A DNA stretch of 6,566 nucleotides, taken from positions 1-6,566 of the forward strand of contig JAFZAM010000070.1 in NCBI GenBank assembly GCA_017557265.1. The letters run 5' to 3'. The DNA is from Oscillospiraceae bacterium (lineage in GTDB: Bacteria > Bacillota > Clostridia > Oscillospirales > Oscillospiraceae). The notes under the pieces were generated by a model. The model was not told the origin of the DNA. It ran no database searches and saw nothing but the letters and a program-made list of their open reading frames with translations. The position numbers and the translations under genes were made by a program. Positions 1-5,896 of the stretch are shown piece by piece; within the stretch, counting starts at the first letter, position 1, and each line of letters starts with the position of its first letter.

Positions 1-305
1 AGCCGCGCGCGCGACTCGCCCTCGACGAGGGCGCGGACGCCGCCCGTCGGCGTGCGCAGGACCTGGCGCACGGAGCATATCGTCCCGATGACGTAGAGGT
101 CCTCGAGCTCGGGGCGCTCCGTCTCGGGCTCGCGCTGGGCGAGCAGGAAGACGCGCCTCCCGCTCGTCATCGCGGCCTCCATGGCGGCGACCGAGATGGG
201 ACGCTCGATGTCGAAATTGAGCAGCATCCCCGGGAAGGCCGAGACTCCCCTCATGGGGATCATCGGCATGGTTTCGTTTTTAACTGTTTCTACGTTCATA
301 TCCAT
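1..305 (-). CDS. lon: Lon protease, N-terminal part (cut by window edge)
   Basis: This is the first 101 codons of ATP-dependent protease Lon, a cytoplasmic AAA+ serine protease that degrades misfolded and some regulatory proteins. Only the N-terminal substrate-recognition (LON) domain is in the window. It is recognised from MPMIPMRGVSAFPGM at residues 13-27, which matches the family's LPLIPLRG..VFPGM opening, then VFLLAQRE at about 52-59, and VRALVEGESRAR at 90-101, matching the usual 'VLVEG..RAR' segment. The AAA+ and Ser-Lys protease domains lie beyond position 1. The start is uncertain: ATG at 305 and in-frame ATG at 299 are both possible, and neither has a GGAGG-like site, unlike its neighbours. 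It lies directly after the clpX terminator, so it is probably a separate transcription unit or depends on readthrough. Lon next to clpX is a common arrangement. A LonB-type paralogue is unlikely because the N-terminal LON domain is present. Confidence 0.93.
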   Translation of the reverse strand, partial: MDMNVETVKNETMPMIPMRGVSAFPGMLLNFDIERPISVAAMEAAMTSGRRVFLLAQREPETERPELEDLYVIGTICSVRQVLRTPTGGVRALVEGESRAR

Positions 306-311
306 AGCTCA

Positions 312-359
312 ATAAAAAACGCGCGGCCTCCGACCCGGATGAGTCCGGGCCGGGGCCGC
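312..359 (-). terminator. Intrinsic terminator after clpX
   Basis: Read on the minus strand, a GC-rich hairpin begins 11 nt after the clpX stop. The outer arm at 354-359 pairs with 323-328 (GCGGCC/GGCCGC), a middle 3-bp segment pairs 351-353 with 330-332, and an inner 6-bp arm at 344-349 (CCCGGA) pairs with 334-339 (TCCGGG). The loop is 4 nt, with a single-base bulge and one mismatch. The stem is followed by GCG and then six T at 319-314. This is a textbook Rho-independent terminator for the tig-clpP-clpX transcript. On the plus strand no comparable T-run follows the stem, so it looks one-directional. Confidence 0.9.
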
Positions 360-370
360 AATGGTCTTTC

Positions 371-1639
371 TTATTCTCCGGCGGCTTCCGGTATGGTCTT
401 TCTGATAACCTGCGGTGCGGCCCCGTCGTTGACGCAGTCCACGTCGACTATGACGCGCTCGATGCCGCCGTCGGACGGAACGGCGTACATGACGTCCGTC
501 ATTATCTTTTCGGTGATGCTGCGAAGCCCGCGCGCGCCTATCTCCATCTCGATGGCCTTGTCGGCTATCGCGGCGAGCGCGTCGTCCGTGAATTCGAGCT
601 CGACGCCGTCGTAGGCGAGCAGGGTCTTGTACTGCTTCGTGATGGCGTTCTTGGGCTCGGTCATGACGCGGATGAGATCCTCGCGGGTGAGGTTCCTCAG
701 CGGCGTGATGACCGGGATGCGCCCGCAGAGCTCGGGGATGATGCCGAATTTCATGAGATCGTGCGACTGGATGTGAGTCAGGATCTCTCCGACGTCCTTT
801 TCCTCCTTGCGCTTGATCTCCGCACCGAAGCCGATGGTCTTCCTGTTCATTCTCTCCTCGATGAGCTTTTCTATTCCGGCAAATGCTCCGCCGCAAATGA
901 AAAGAATGTTCGTCGTGTCGACCTGAATGAACTCCTGATGCGGATGCTTGCGCCCGCCCTGCGGCGGCACGTTCGCGACCGTACCCTCGAGTATCTTCAG
1001 CAGAGCCTGCTGAACGCCCTCGCCGGAGACGTCGCGGGTGATGGAGGTGTTTTCGCTCTTGCGCGCTATCTTATCGAGCTCGTCGATATAGATTATGCCG
1101 CGCTGGGCGAGCTCCACGTCGAAATCGGCGGCCTGAAGCAGACGGACGAGGATGTTCTCGACGTCGTCGCCGACGTAGCCCGCCTCGGTCAGCGTGGTCG
1201 CGTCCGCGATGGCGAACGGGACCTGGAGTATCTTCGCGAGGGTCTGCGCGAAGAGCGTCTTGCCGCAGCCGGTCGGCCCGATGAGCAGGATATTGCTCTT
1301 CTGGAGCTCGACGTCGTTCTCCTTGGCGTGGACGATGCGCTTATAGTGGTTGTAGACGGCGACGGAGAGCGCGATCTTGGCCTGCTCCTGACCGATGATG
1401 TAATCGTCGAGGAACTCCTTGATCTCCTTCGGCTTCGGAAGGTCGTTGGCCTCGCTCTTCTCGCGCAGGACGTCCGGCTTTGCCGAGGGGACGGCGAGGT
1501 CGTCGTCGAGCACGTCGAGACAGAGCCTGACGCATTCGTTGCAGATAAAAGCGTTCCGGCCGGCTATAAGGCGCTTTACTTCCTTCCCGGTCTTCCCGCA
1601 GAAGGAGCAGCGCACCGTGGTGGACTCGTCGTAAGGCAT
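371..1639 (-). CDS. clpX: ATP-dependent Clp protease ATP-binding subunit ClpX
   Basis: ClpX is the hexameric AAA+ unfoldase that recognises substrates, threads them through its pore and passes them to ClpP in the cytoplasm. At 422 residues it is normal length. Visible in order are: the four-cysteine zinc-binding domain (C11, C14, C33, C36); Walker A GPTGCGKT (121-128); pore-1 loop GYVG (154-157); Walker B IIYIDE (182-187); pore-2 loop RDVSGEG (202-208); the IGF loop (269-271) that docks on ClpP; arginine finger R307 in the CGR motif; and sensor-2 GAR (368-370). Nothing essential is missing. The usual residue before the arginine finger (commonly PE.IGR) is cysteine here, a minor variation. The ATG is set by AGAGG at 1646-1650, which overlaps the clpP stop region with a 7-nt spacer. 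Only 3 nt separate the two genes, so coupled translation and joint supply of ClpXP are likely. A terminator follows. Confidence 0.98.
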   Translation of the reverse strand: MPYDESTTVRCSFCGKTGKEVKRLIAGRNAFICNECVRLCLDVLDDDLAVPSAKPDVLREKSEANDLPKPKEIKEFLDDYIIGQEQAKIALSVAVYNHYKRIVHAKENDVELQKSNILLIGPTGCGKTLFAQTLAKILQVPFAIADATTLTEAGYVGDDVENILVRLLQAADFDVELAQRGIIYIDELDKIARKSENTSITRDVSGEGVQQALLKILEGTVANVPPQGGRKHPHQEFIQVDTTNILFICGGAFAGIEKLIEERMNRKTIGFGAEIKRKEEKDVGEILTHIQSHDLMKFGIIPELCGRIPVITPLRNLTREDLIRVMTEPKNAITKQYKTLLAYDGVELEFTDDALAAIADKAIEMEIGARGLRSITEKIMTDVMYAVPSDGGIERVIVDVDCVNDGAAPQVIRKTIPEAAGE

Positions 1640-1642
1640 AAG

Positions 1643-2224
1643 TTACCTCTTGTAGATGACCTTGTCGATCAGGCCGTATTCGACGGCCTCCTCGGGCGTG
1701 AGGAAGTGATCGCGCTCGGTGTCGGCCTCGATGACCTCGACGGGCTTGCCGGTGTTGGCGGCGAGTATCTCGTTGAGGTGCTTCTTCATCTTGAGGATGC
1801 GCTCGGCCTGGATCTGGATGTCCGTCGCCTGCCCCTGGCTGCCGCCGGAGGGCTGGTGGATCATGATCTCGGCGTTCGGAAGCGCGATGCGCTTGCCCTT
1901 GGCTCCGGAGGAGAGCAGGAACGCGCCCATGGAGGCGGCCATGCCGATGCATATCGTCGAGACGTCGGCCTTGATGTACTGCATCGTGTCGTAGATGGCC
2001 ATGCCGGCGGTTATGCTGCCGCCGGGGCTGTTGATGTAAAACTGGATGTCCTTGTCGGGATCCTGGGCCTCAAGGTAGAGCAGCTGCGCCACCACGAGGC
2101 TCGCGGTCACGTCGTTTACCTCTTCCGAGAGGAAAATGATGCGGTCGTTTAGCAGACGGGAGAAAATGTCATAGGATCTCTCTCCCCTGCTGGTCTGTTC
2201 CACTACATAAGGAATAAGGCTCAT
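1643..2224 (-). CDS. clpP: ATP-dependent Clp protease proteolytic subunit ClpP
   Basis: ClpP is the serine peptidase that forms a 14-subunit barrel and degrades proteins fed in by ClpX or other Clp ATPases. The protein is 193 residues, the usual size. The catalytic triad is complete: S98 in GMAASMG, H123 in MIHQP, and D172 in ERDHFL. The oxyanion-loop motif NSPGGS (65-70) and the handle-helix region (about 125-160) are also present. The N-terminus MSLIPYVVEQTSRGER is typical of the family, with a very short cleavable propeptide at most. The start is supported by a strong GGGAGG at 2231-2236, 6 nt before ATG. It lies 44 nt after tig and 3 nt before clpX. That order is conserved widely in bacteria, so the three products are probably made from one message. 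An inactive ClpP-like or ClpR paralogue is excluded by the intact triad. Confidence 0.98.
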   Translation of the reverse strand: MSLIPYVVEQTSRGERSYDIFSRLLNDRIIFLSEEVNDVTASLVVAQLLYLEAQDPDKDIQFYINSPGGSITAGMAIYDTMQYIKADVSTICIGMAASMGAFLLSSGAKGKRIALPNAEIMIHQPSGGSQGQATDIQIQAERILKMKKHLNEILAANTGKPVEVIEADTERDHFLTPEEAVEYGLIDKVIYKR

Positions 2225-2230
2225 ATCGAT

Positions 2231-2236
2231 CCTCCC
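2231..2236 (-). promoter_or_regulatory. Shine-Dalgarno site of clpP
   Basis: GGGAGG on the minus strand, with 6 nt to the clpP ATG at 2224. It is one of the strongest ribosome sites in the window and fixes the start. It follows the intercistronic hairpin by about 9 nt, so clpP can be translated independently of tig if the message is processed there. Confidence 0.85.
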
Positions 2237-2245
2237 TTGCCGTAC

Positions 2246-2264
2246 CGCCCCGTCCGTCGGGGCG
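2246..2264 (-). promoter_or_regulatory. Intercistronic hairpin between tig and clpP
   Basis: A perfect 7-bp GC stem (2246-2252 with 2258-2264, arms CGCCCCG/CGGGGCG) with a 5-nt loop lies between the tig stop and the clpP ribosome site. No T-run follows on the minus strand, so it does not look like a terminator. It could stabilise the 3' end of a processed tig message or reduce flow of ribosomes into clpP. The structure is read directly from the sequence; the role is inference. Confidence 0.5.
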
Positions 2265-2268
2265 TCCT

Positions 2269-3618
2269 TTACTCGGCCTTGTCCTCGGCCTTCTCTTCGG
2301 TCTTCTCCTCGGCCTTCTCCTCGGGCTTTTCCTCGGGCTCGGGGAGCGCGACGGAGTTGTCCACGAGGAAGTTGGCGGCCTTCATGACGCGCAGGCTGGA
2401 CTCGAAGAGGTCCACGTCGAAGAACGTCTTGACGGAGTCGAGCTCGACGCCGTACTGCTTGGCGAGCTTCTCGTACTCGGCGTCCTTGTCCTCCTCGGCG
2501 ACCTGAATGTCCTCAAGGTCGGCGATCTTGGTCAGGACGAGCTCCTCGCGCAGCTGCTTCTCGGCGGTCTTGCGCATGTTGGCGACGAACTCCTCGCGCG
2601 GGATGTTGAACATCTTGATATACATATCGAGGCCGATGCCCTGCTGCTGGAGCCTCTGGGCGAATTGCTCGATCTGCTCCTGGGTGCGCTCGTCGATGTA
2701 GGCCTCGGGTATCTCGCCCTCCATCTCGGCGGTTATCTGCTCGAGTATCTTGTCGAGGAACTCGTCGCGCGAGCTGTTCTCGGCGTTCTCCTCGAGGGTC
2801 TTGCGGATGTTCGCCTTGTACTCCTCGAGGGTGTCGAACTCGGAGACGTCCTTTGCGAACTCGTCGTCGAGCTCGGGCAGGATCTTCTCCTTGACCTCGT
2901 GCACGTGGACCTTGAAGACGGCGGGCTTGCCCGCGAGCTCCTTGGCGTGGTACTCCTCGGGGAAGGTCACGTTGACCTCGATATCGCTGCCGGCCTTGGC
3001 GCCGATGCACTGCACCTCGAAGCCGGGGATGAAGCTGTTGGAGCCTATCTCAAGGCTGTGGTTTTCGTCCTTGCCGCCCTCGAAGGGGACTCCGTCCACG
3101 AAGCCCTCGTAGTCGATGACGACGGTGTCGCCGTACTTGGCCTCGTTCTCGGTCGTGACGAGGCTGGCGTTGCGCTGGCGCAGACGCTCGATCTCGGCGT
3201 CTATCTGGTAATCCTCGACCTTGGCGCCCTTGCGGACGGCCTCGAGGCCCTTATACTTCTTGAGCGTGATCTCGGGATAGAGCACGCAGTCGATGACGAG
3301 GGTCAGGCTGTTGTCCTCGCCGACGTCGGCGGCCTCCAGCGACGGGGAGGCGACGACCTTGAGCTCCTTCTCCTTGACGGCCTGAGCGTAGGCCTGCGGA
3401 GCGATCTCGTTTATCGCGTCCTCATGGAATACGGACTTGCCGTACATACCCTCGATGATCTTCCTCGGGGCCTTGCCCTTGCGGAAGCCGGGGACCATGA
3501 TGGAACCGCGGTTCTTCTTGTAAACGGAGTTGACGGCCTCGTCGAACTCCTCGGGGCTGACGACTACCGTAACTGCGGCTATGCTTTTTTCTCTCTTTTC
3601 GACGTTGGTGACTTCCAT
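2269..3618 (-). CDS. tig: Trigger factor (ribosome-associated chaperone / prolyl isomerase)
   Basis: Trigger factor binds the ribosome at the tunnel exit, shields nascent chains and can catalyse cis-trans proline isomerisation. The 449-residue length fits the family. The N-terminal ribosome-binding domain carries the signature GFRKGKAP at residues 44-51. An FKBP-type isomerase domain spans about 162-245 (GDTVVIDYEGFVDG, then PGFE and VTFPEEY, ending VHVHEVKEK). The helical chaperone domain runs from about 246 to 425. The protein ends in a low-complexity 23-residue tail (427-449) with an xEEK repeat. The ATG at 3618 is chosen because MEVTNVEKREK is a standard family opening. Its ribosome site GAGAGG (3632-3637) is 13 nt away, longer than usual. 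A sigma70-like promoter lies just upstream, making tig the first gene of tig-clpP-clpX. Confidence 0.97.
   Translation of the reverse strand: MEVTNVEKREKSIAAVTVVVSPEEFDEAVNSVYKKNRGSIMVPGFRKGKAPRKIIEGMYGKSVFHEDAINEIAPQAYAQAVKEKELKVVASPSLEAADVGEDNSLTLVIDCVLYPEITLKKYKGLEAVRKGAKVEDYQIDAEIERLRQRNASLVTTENEAKYGDTVVIDYEGFVDGVPFEGGKDENHSLEIGSNSFIPGFEVQCIGAKAGSDIEVNVTFPEEYHAKELAGKPAVFKVHVHEVKEKILPELDDEFAKDVSEFDTLEEYKANIRKTLEENAENSSRDEFLDKILEQITAEMEGEIPEAYIDERTQEQIEQFAQRLQQQGIGLDMYIKMFNIPREEFVANMRKTAEKQLREELVLTKIADLEDIQVAEEDKDAEYEKLAKQYGVELDSVKTFFDVDLFESSLRVMKAANFLVDNSVALPEPEEKPEEKAEEKTEEKAEDKAE
2272..2340 (-). repeat. Tandem xEEK-coding repeat at the 3' end of tig
   Basis: The last 23 codons of trigger factor encode five imperfect four-residue units (PEEK, PEEK-like, AEEK, TEEK, AEDK), giving 11 Glu, 5 Lys and 1 Asp. 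On the plus strand this appears as degenerate 12-base units rich in ctcggcctt. The reading frame is intact throughout. Such units expand and contract by slippage, so tail length may vary between strains. Charged C-terminal tails are known on trigger factors of several lineages and are probably disordered. Confidence 0.75.
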
Positions 3619-3631
3619 TGTTGACGGACAT

Positions 3632-3637
3632 CCTCTC
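3632..3637 (-). promoter_or_regulatory. Shine-Dalgarno site of tig, long spacer
   Basis: GAGAGG is the only purine-rich site upstream of tig and lies 13 nt from the ATG at 3618, at the upper end of workable spacing. An out-of-frame ATG at 3631 directly abuts it with no spacer and is therefore unlikely to be used. The domain-consistent start at 3618 is kept. Confidence 0.6.
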
Positions 3638-3671
3638 TATGTTTCTGGACTTGCGATACTGCTAATAAAAG

Positions 3672-3700
3672 ATAATAACAGATTTTGCTTGAAAATTCAA
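3672..3700 (-). promoter_or_regulatory. Sigma70/sigmaA-type promoter for tig-clpP-clpX
   Basis: In the AT-rich gap upstream of tig, the minus strand shows a -35 element TTGAAT (3700-3695, 4 of 6 consensus bases), a 17-bp spacer, and a -10 element TATTAT (3677-3672, 5 of 6). Transcription would start near 3665, giving a leader of about 47 nt before the tig ATG. A short inverted repeat, TTGAA-TT-TTCAA (3700-3689), overlaps the -35 element and could be an operator or chance. No CtsR tandem repeat (GGTCAAA) or CIRCE element is visible between 3619 and 3720, so classical Firmicutes heat-shock repression is not evident here. Confidence 0.75.
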
Positions 3701-3720
3701 TCGTTTTTTGTCTTCCCGGG

Positions 3721-4410
3721 TCAGAGCACGCGGACGGGTCTGAAATCGACGTAGTCGGCGGAGACGAGGCGGTAATCCACGCCGCCGCGCAGGCCCTCGA
3801 AGGCGAATTTGTGCCCTATGCCGTGGATATGGCCGTAGAAACAGCGGCGCACGCCGTAGGCGGCGAGCATGTCGAGCATCTCACGGCATATATAATCCCG
3901 GAATATCGGCGGATAATGCAGAAAGCAGAGCTTTTCCGCGTCGCCGGCGGCCTTGAGCGACGTCTCCAGACGGCCTATCTCGCGGTCCATGATCTTCTTG
4001 TCGTGCGCCGCGCCCGTCTCCTCCTCGTAAAACCAGCCGCGCGTCCCGCAAATAGCGGTCTTCTCGTCGTACATGACGCAGTTGTTGTTGAGGATCTCGA
4101 TGCCCTCGAGGCCGTTTTCCGCGAAGAAGCGCTCCGCCTTGGCGCGGGTCGTCCACCAGTAGTCGTGGTTGCCCTTGAGGACGATCTTCCTGCCGGGAAG
4201 CGACGCGATGAACCTGAAATCGTCGAGGCAGTCGACGATGGACATGCCCCAGCTGAGGTCGCCGCAAAGGACGCACACGTCGTCCTCCGTCAGCGCGGAA
4301 AAGCCCTCGCGGAGCTTTTCGACGTGGTTTTCCCAGCGCGCGCCGAAGACGTCCATGGGCTTGTCCGAGGTCATGGACAGATGCAGGTCTCCTATCGCGT
4401 AAAGCGCCAC
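3721..4410 (-). CDS. Metallophosphoesterase, calcineurin-like (CT488-type)
   Basis: A 229-residue cytoplasmic protein of the calcineurin-like metallophosphoesterase superfamily, which hydrolyses phosphomono- or phosphodiesters using two metal ions. All core motifs are present: DLH (D8, H10), GDLSW (D51), GNHDYW (N81, H82), LHYPP (H165) and GHIHG (H194, H196). No signal peptide, membrane segment or extra domain is seen. Length and the GNHDYWW and HYPP wording resemble the compact family named after Chlamydia CT488, whose substrate I do not know; annotations as protein phosphatase would be unproven. It starts at GTG (4410) with GGGAGG at 4418-4423, 7 nt upstream and inside the end of thrC. Only 4 nt separate the two genes, so it is probably co-transcribed with thrC. 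No terminator is evident after it; the tig promoter begins about 20 nt beyond its stop. Confidence 0.9.
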   Translation of the reverse strand: MALYAIGDLHLSMTSDKPMDVFGARWENHVEKLREGFSALTEDDVCVLCGDLSWGMSIVDCLDDFRFIASLPGRKIVLKGNHDYWWTTRAKAERFFAENGLEGIEILNNNCVMYDEKTAICGTRGWFYEEETGAAHDKKIMDREIGRLETSLKAAGDAEKLCFLHYPPIFRDYICREMLDMLAAYGVRRCFYGHIHGIGHKFAFEGLRGGVDYRLVSADYVDFRPVRVL

Positions 4411-4414
4411 GAGC

Positions 4415-5896
4415 TTACCTCCCGAATTTCAGCACCACGCCCGGCATCTCCTCCTTGGAGGCGAAGCCGGTATGGACGGGCTTTTTGCCCCTGAGAGCCG
4501 CGAGCGGAGCGGGCGGGGTCGTCCCGGTGAGCTCCGCGAGCTCGAATATGGCGTCGGTCCCCCCGCACTTCGGCGCGGCGCCGAGGCCCTCCATGACGGC
4601 GGCGCAGAACTTATAGGGGCTGGCCGTCGAGACGATGACGGCTGGTCTGTCCGAGCCGGTCTTTTTCCTGTATTCCCCGAGGACGTGCCACGCCACGGCG
4701 GTGTGCGTGTCGATGAGGACGCCGAATTTCCTCCACGCCTCGCCGACGGCGGTCTTCGTCTCCTCCTCGGTGCAGCAGCCGGCCGCGAACTCTTTTTCGA
4801 GCCGCGTCTTGAGCTCCGCGGGCAGGGTGTATATCCCCTCGCCGCCGAGCTCGCCCATGAGGGAGCGCACGAGCGCGTCGTCCTTGCCGGACTCCTCGAA
4901 GAGCAGCCTCTCGAGGTTGCTGGAGATGAGTATGTCCATAGACGGGGAGACGGTCGTCATGAGCTTGCGGCGCCTGTCGTAGACGCCGGTCTCGAAGAGG
5001 TCCGTCAGCACTCTGTTGGAGTTCGAGGCGCAGACGAGCTTCCCGACGGGGACGCCCATTTTCATGGCGTACCAGCCGGCGAGTATATCGCCGAAGTTGC
5101 CGGTCGGGACGCAGAAATCGAGCTTCTCGCCCGCCTTTATCTCGCCCGCCGCGACCATGTCGCAGTAGGCGGAGACGTAATAGGCTATCTGCGGCAGCAG
5201 GCGGCCCCAGTTTATGGAGTTTGCCGAGGAGAGGAACGTCCCGCTCTTTGCGAGCTCGGCGCGTATCCCCTCGTCGGAGAATATCGCCTTGACGCCGTTT
5301 TGCGCGTCGTCGAAGTTGCCGAGGACGCCGCACACGCCGACGTTGCCGCCCTCCTGCGAGGTCATCTGCAGCTTCTGCACGTCGGAGACGCCGTCGCGCG
5401 GATAGAAGACGAGGATGCTCGTCCCCTCGACGTCTCGGAAGCCCTCGAGCGCGGCCTTGCCGGTGTCGCCGGAGGTCGCGACGAGGATCATGACTCGGCG
5501 CGTGTCGCCGTTTTTGCGCATCGACGCCGTCAGCAGGCGCGGCAGCATCTGCAGCGCCATGTCCTTGAAGGCGCAGGTCGGCCCGTGCCAGAGCTCGAGC
5601 ATGCCCGTCCCCGGAGCGACGACGCGCGTCGGGGCGACGGCGGGGACGTCGAAGGAGGCGTACGCCGCCTTCGCCATGGCGAGGAGCTCGTCCTCGGAAA
5701 ACTCGTCGAGATATTTCTTCATGATAAACGCCGCGCGCTCGGGATAGCTCATCGCGCTCATGCGCGCGACGAAATCGGGCTCGAGCGCGGGGATGGACTC
5801 GGGCAGATAGAGCCCTCCGTCCTCCGCGAGACCGCGCGTTATGGCCTCGGAGGCCGAAACGAATGCCTTGGCGTTCCTCGTGCTTACGTACCGCAT
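4415..5896 (-). CDS. thrC: Threonine synthase (long form)
   Basis: ThrC converts O-phospho-L-homoserine to L-threonine and phosphate, the last step of threonine synthesis, using pyridoxal phosphate. The protein is 493 residues, the size of the long E. coli/yeast-like class, with its N-terminal domain (MRYVSTRNAKAFVSASEAI..GLAEDGGLYLPE). The cofactor lysine is K111 in HGPTCAFKDMALQ. Other cofactor and substrate motifs are ATSGDTGKAA (140-149), SANSINWGRLLPQ (224-236) and PTGNFGD (264-270). The same frame stays open upstream to about 6439, but that extension lies entirely within the dipeptidase gene and has no family similarity, so ATG at 5896 is taken as the start. It overlaps the dipeptidase end by 13 bp, with only a modest GGTG at about 5905-5908, suggesting translation coupled to the upstream gene. 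The phosphoesterase follows 4 nt downstream. Confidence 0.97.
   Translation of the reverse strand: MRYVSTRNAKAFVSASEAITRGLAEDGGLYLPESIPALEPDFVARMSAMSYPERAAFIMKKYLDEFSEDELLAMAKAAYASFDVPAVAPTRVVAPGTGMLELWHGPTCAFKDMALQMLPRLLTASMRKNGDTRRVMILVATSGDTGKAALEGFRDVEGTSILVFYPRDGVSDVQKLQMTSQEGGNVGVCGVLGNFDDAQNGVKAIFSDEGIRAELAKSGTFLSSANSINWGRLLPQIAYYVSAYCDMVAAGEIKAGEKLDFCVPTGNFGDILAGWYAMKMGVPVGKLVCASNSNRVLTDLFETGVYDRRRKLMTTVSPSMDILISSNLERLLFEESGKDDALVRSLMGELGGEGIYTLPAELKTRLEKEFAAGCCTEEETKTAVGEAWRKFGVLIDTHTAVAWHVLGEYRKKTGSDRPAVIVSTASPYKFCAAVMEGLGAAPKCGGTDAIFELAELTGTTPPAPLAALRGKKPVHTGFASKEEMPGVVLKFGR

Noticed and set aside
761..2152. 463-codon open frame on the plus strand opposite clpX and clpP
   Set aside because: It spans two well-supported minus-strand genes and their junction, has low-complexity Leu/Asp/Val-rich composition and no recognisable domain.
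2665..3624. 319-codon open frame on the plus strand opposite tig
   Set aside because: It mirrors trigger factor codon structure (Leu, Val, Asp and Glu rich) and has no motif or ribosome site that I can support.
3700..3720. Possible terminator after the phosphoesterase
   Set aside because: CCCGGG just after the stop is followed by A-rich rather than T-rich sequence on the minus strand and has no real stem, so it does not fit an intrinsic terminator.
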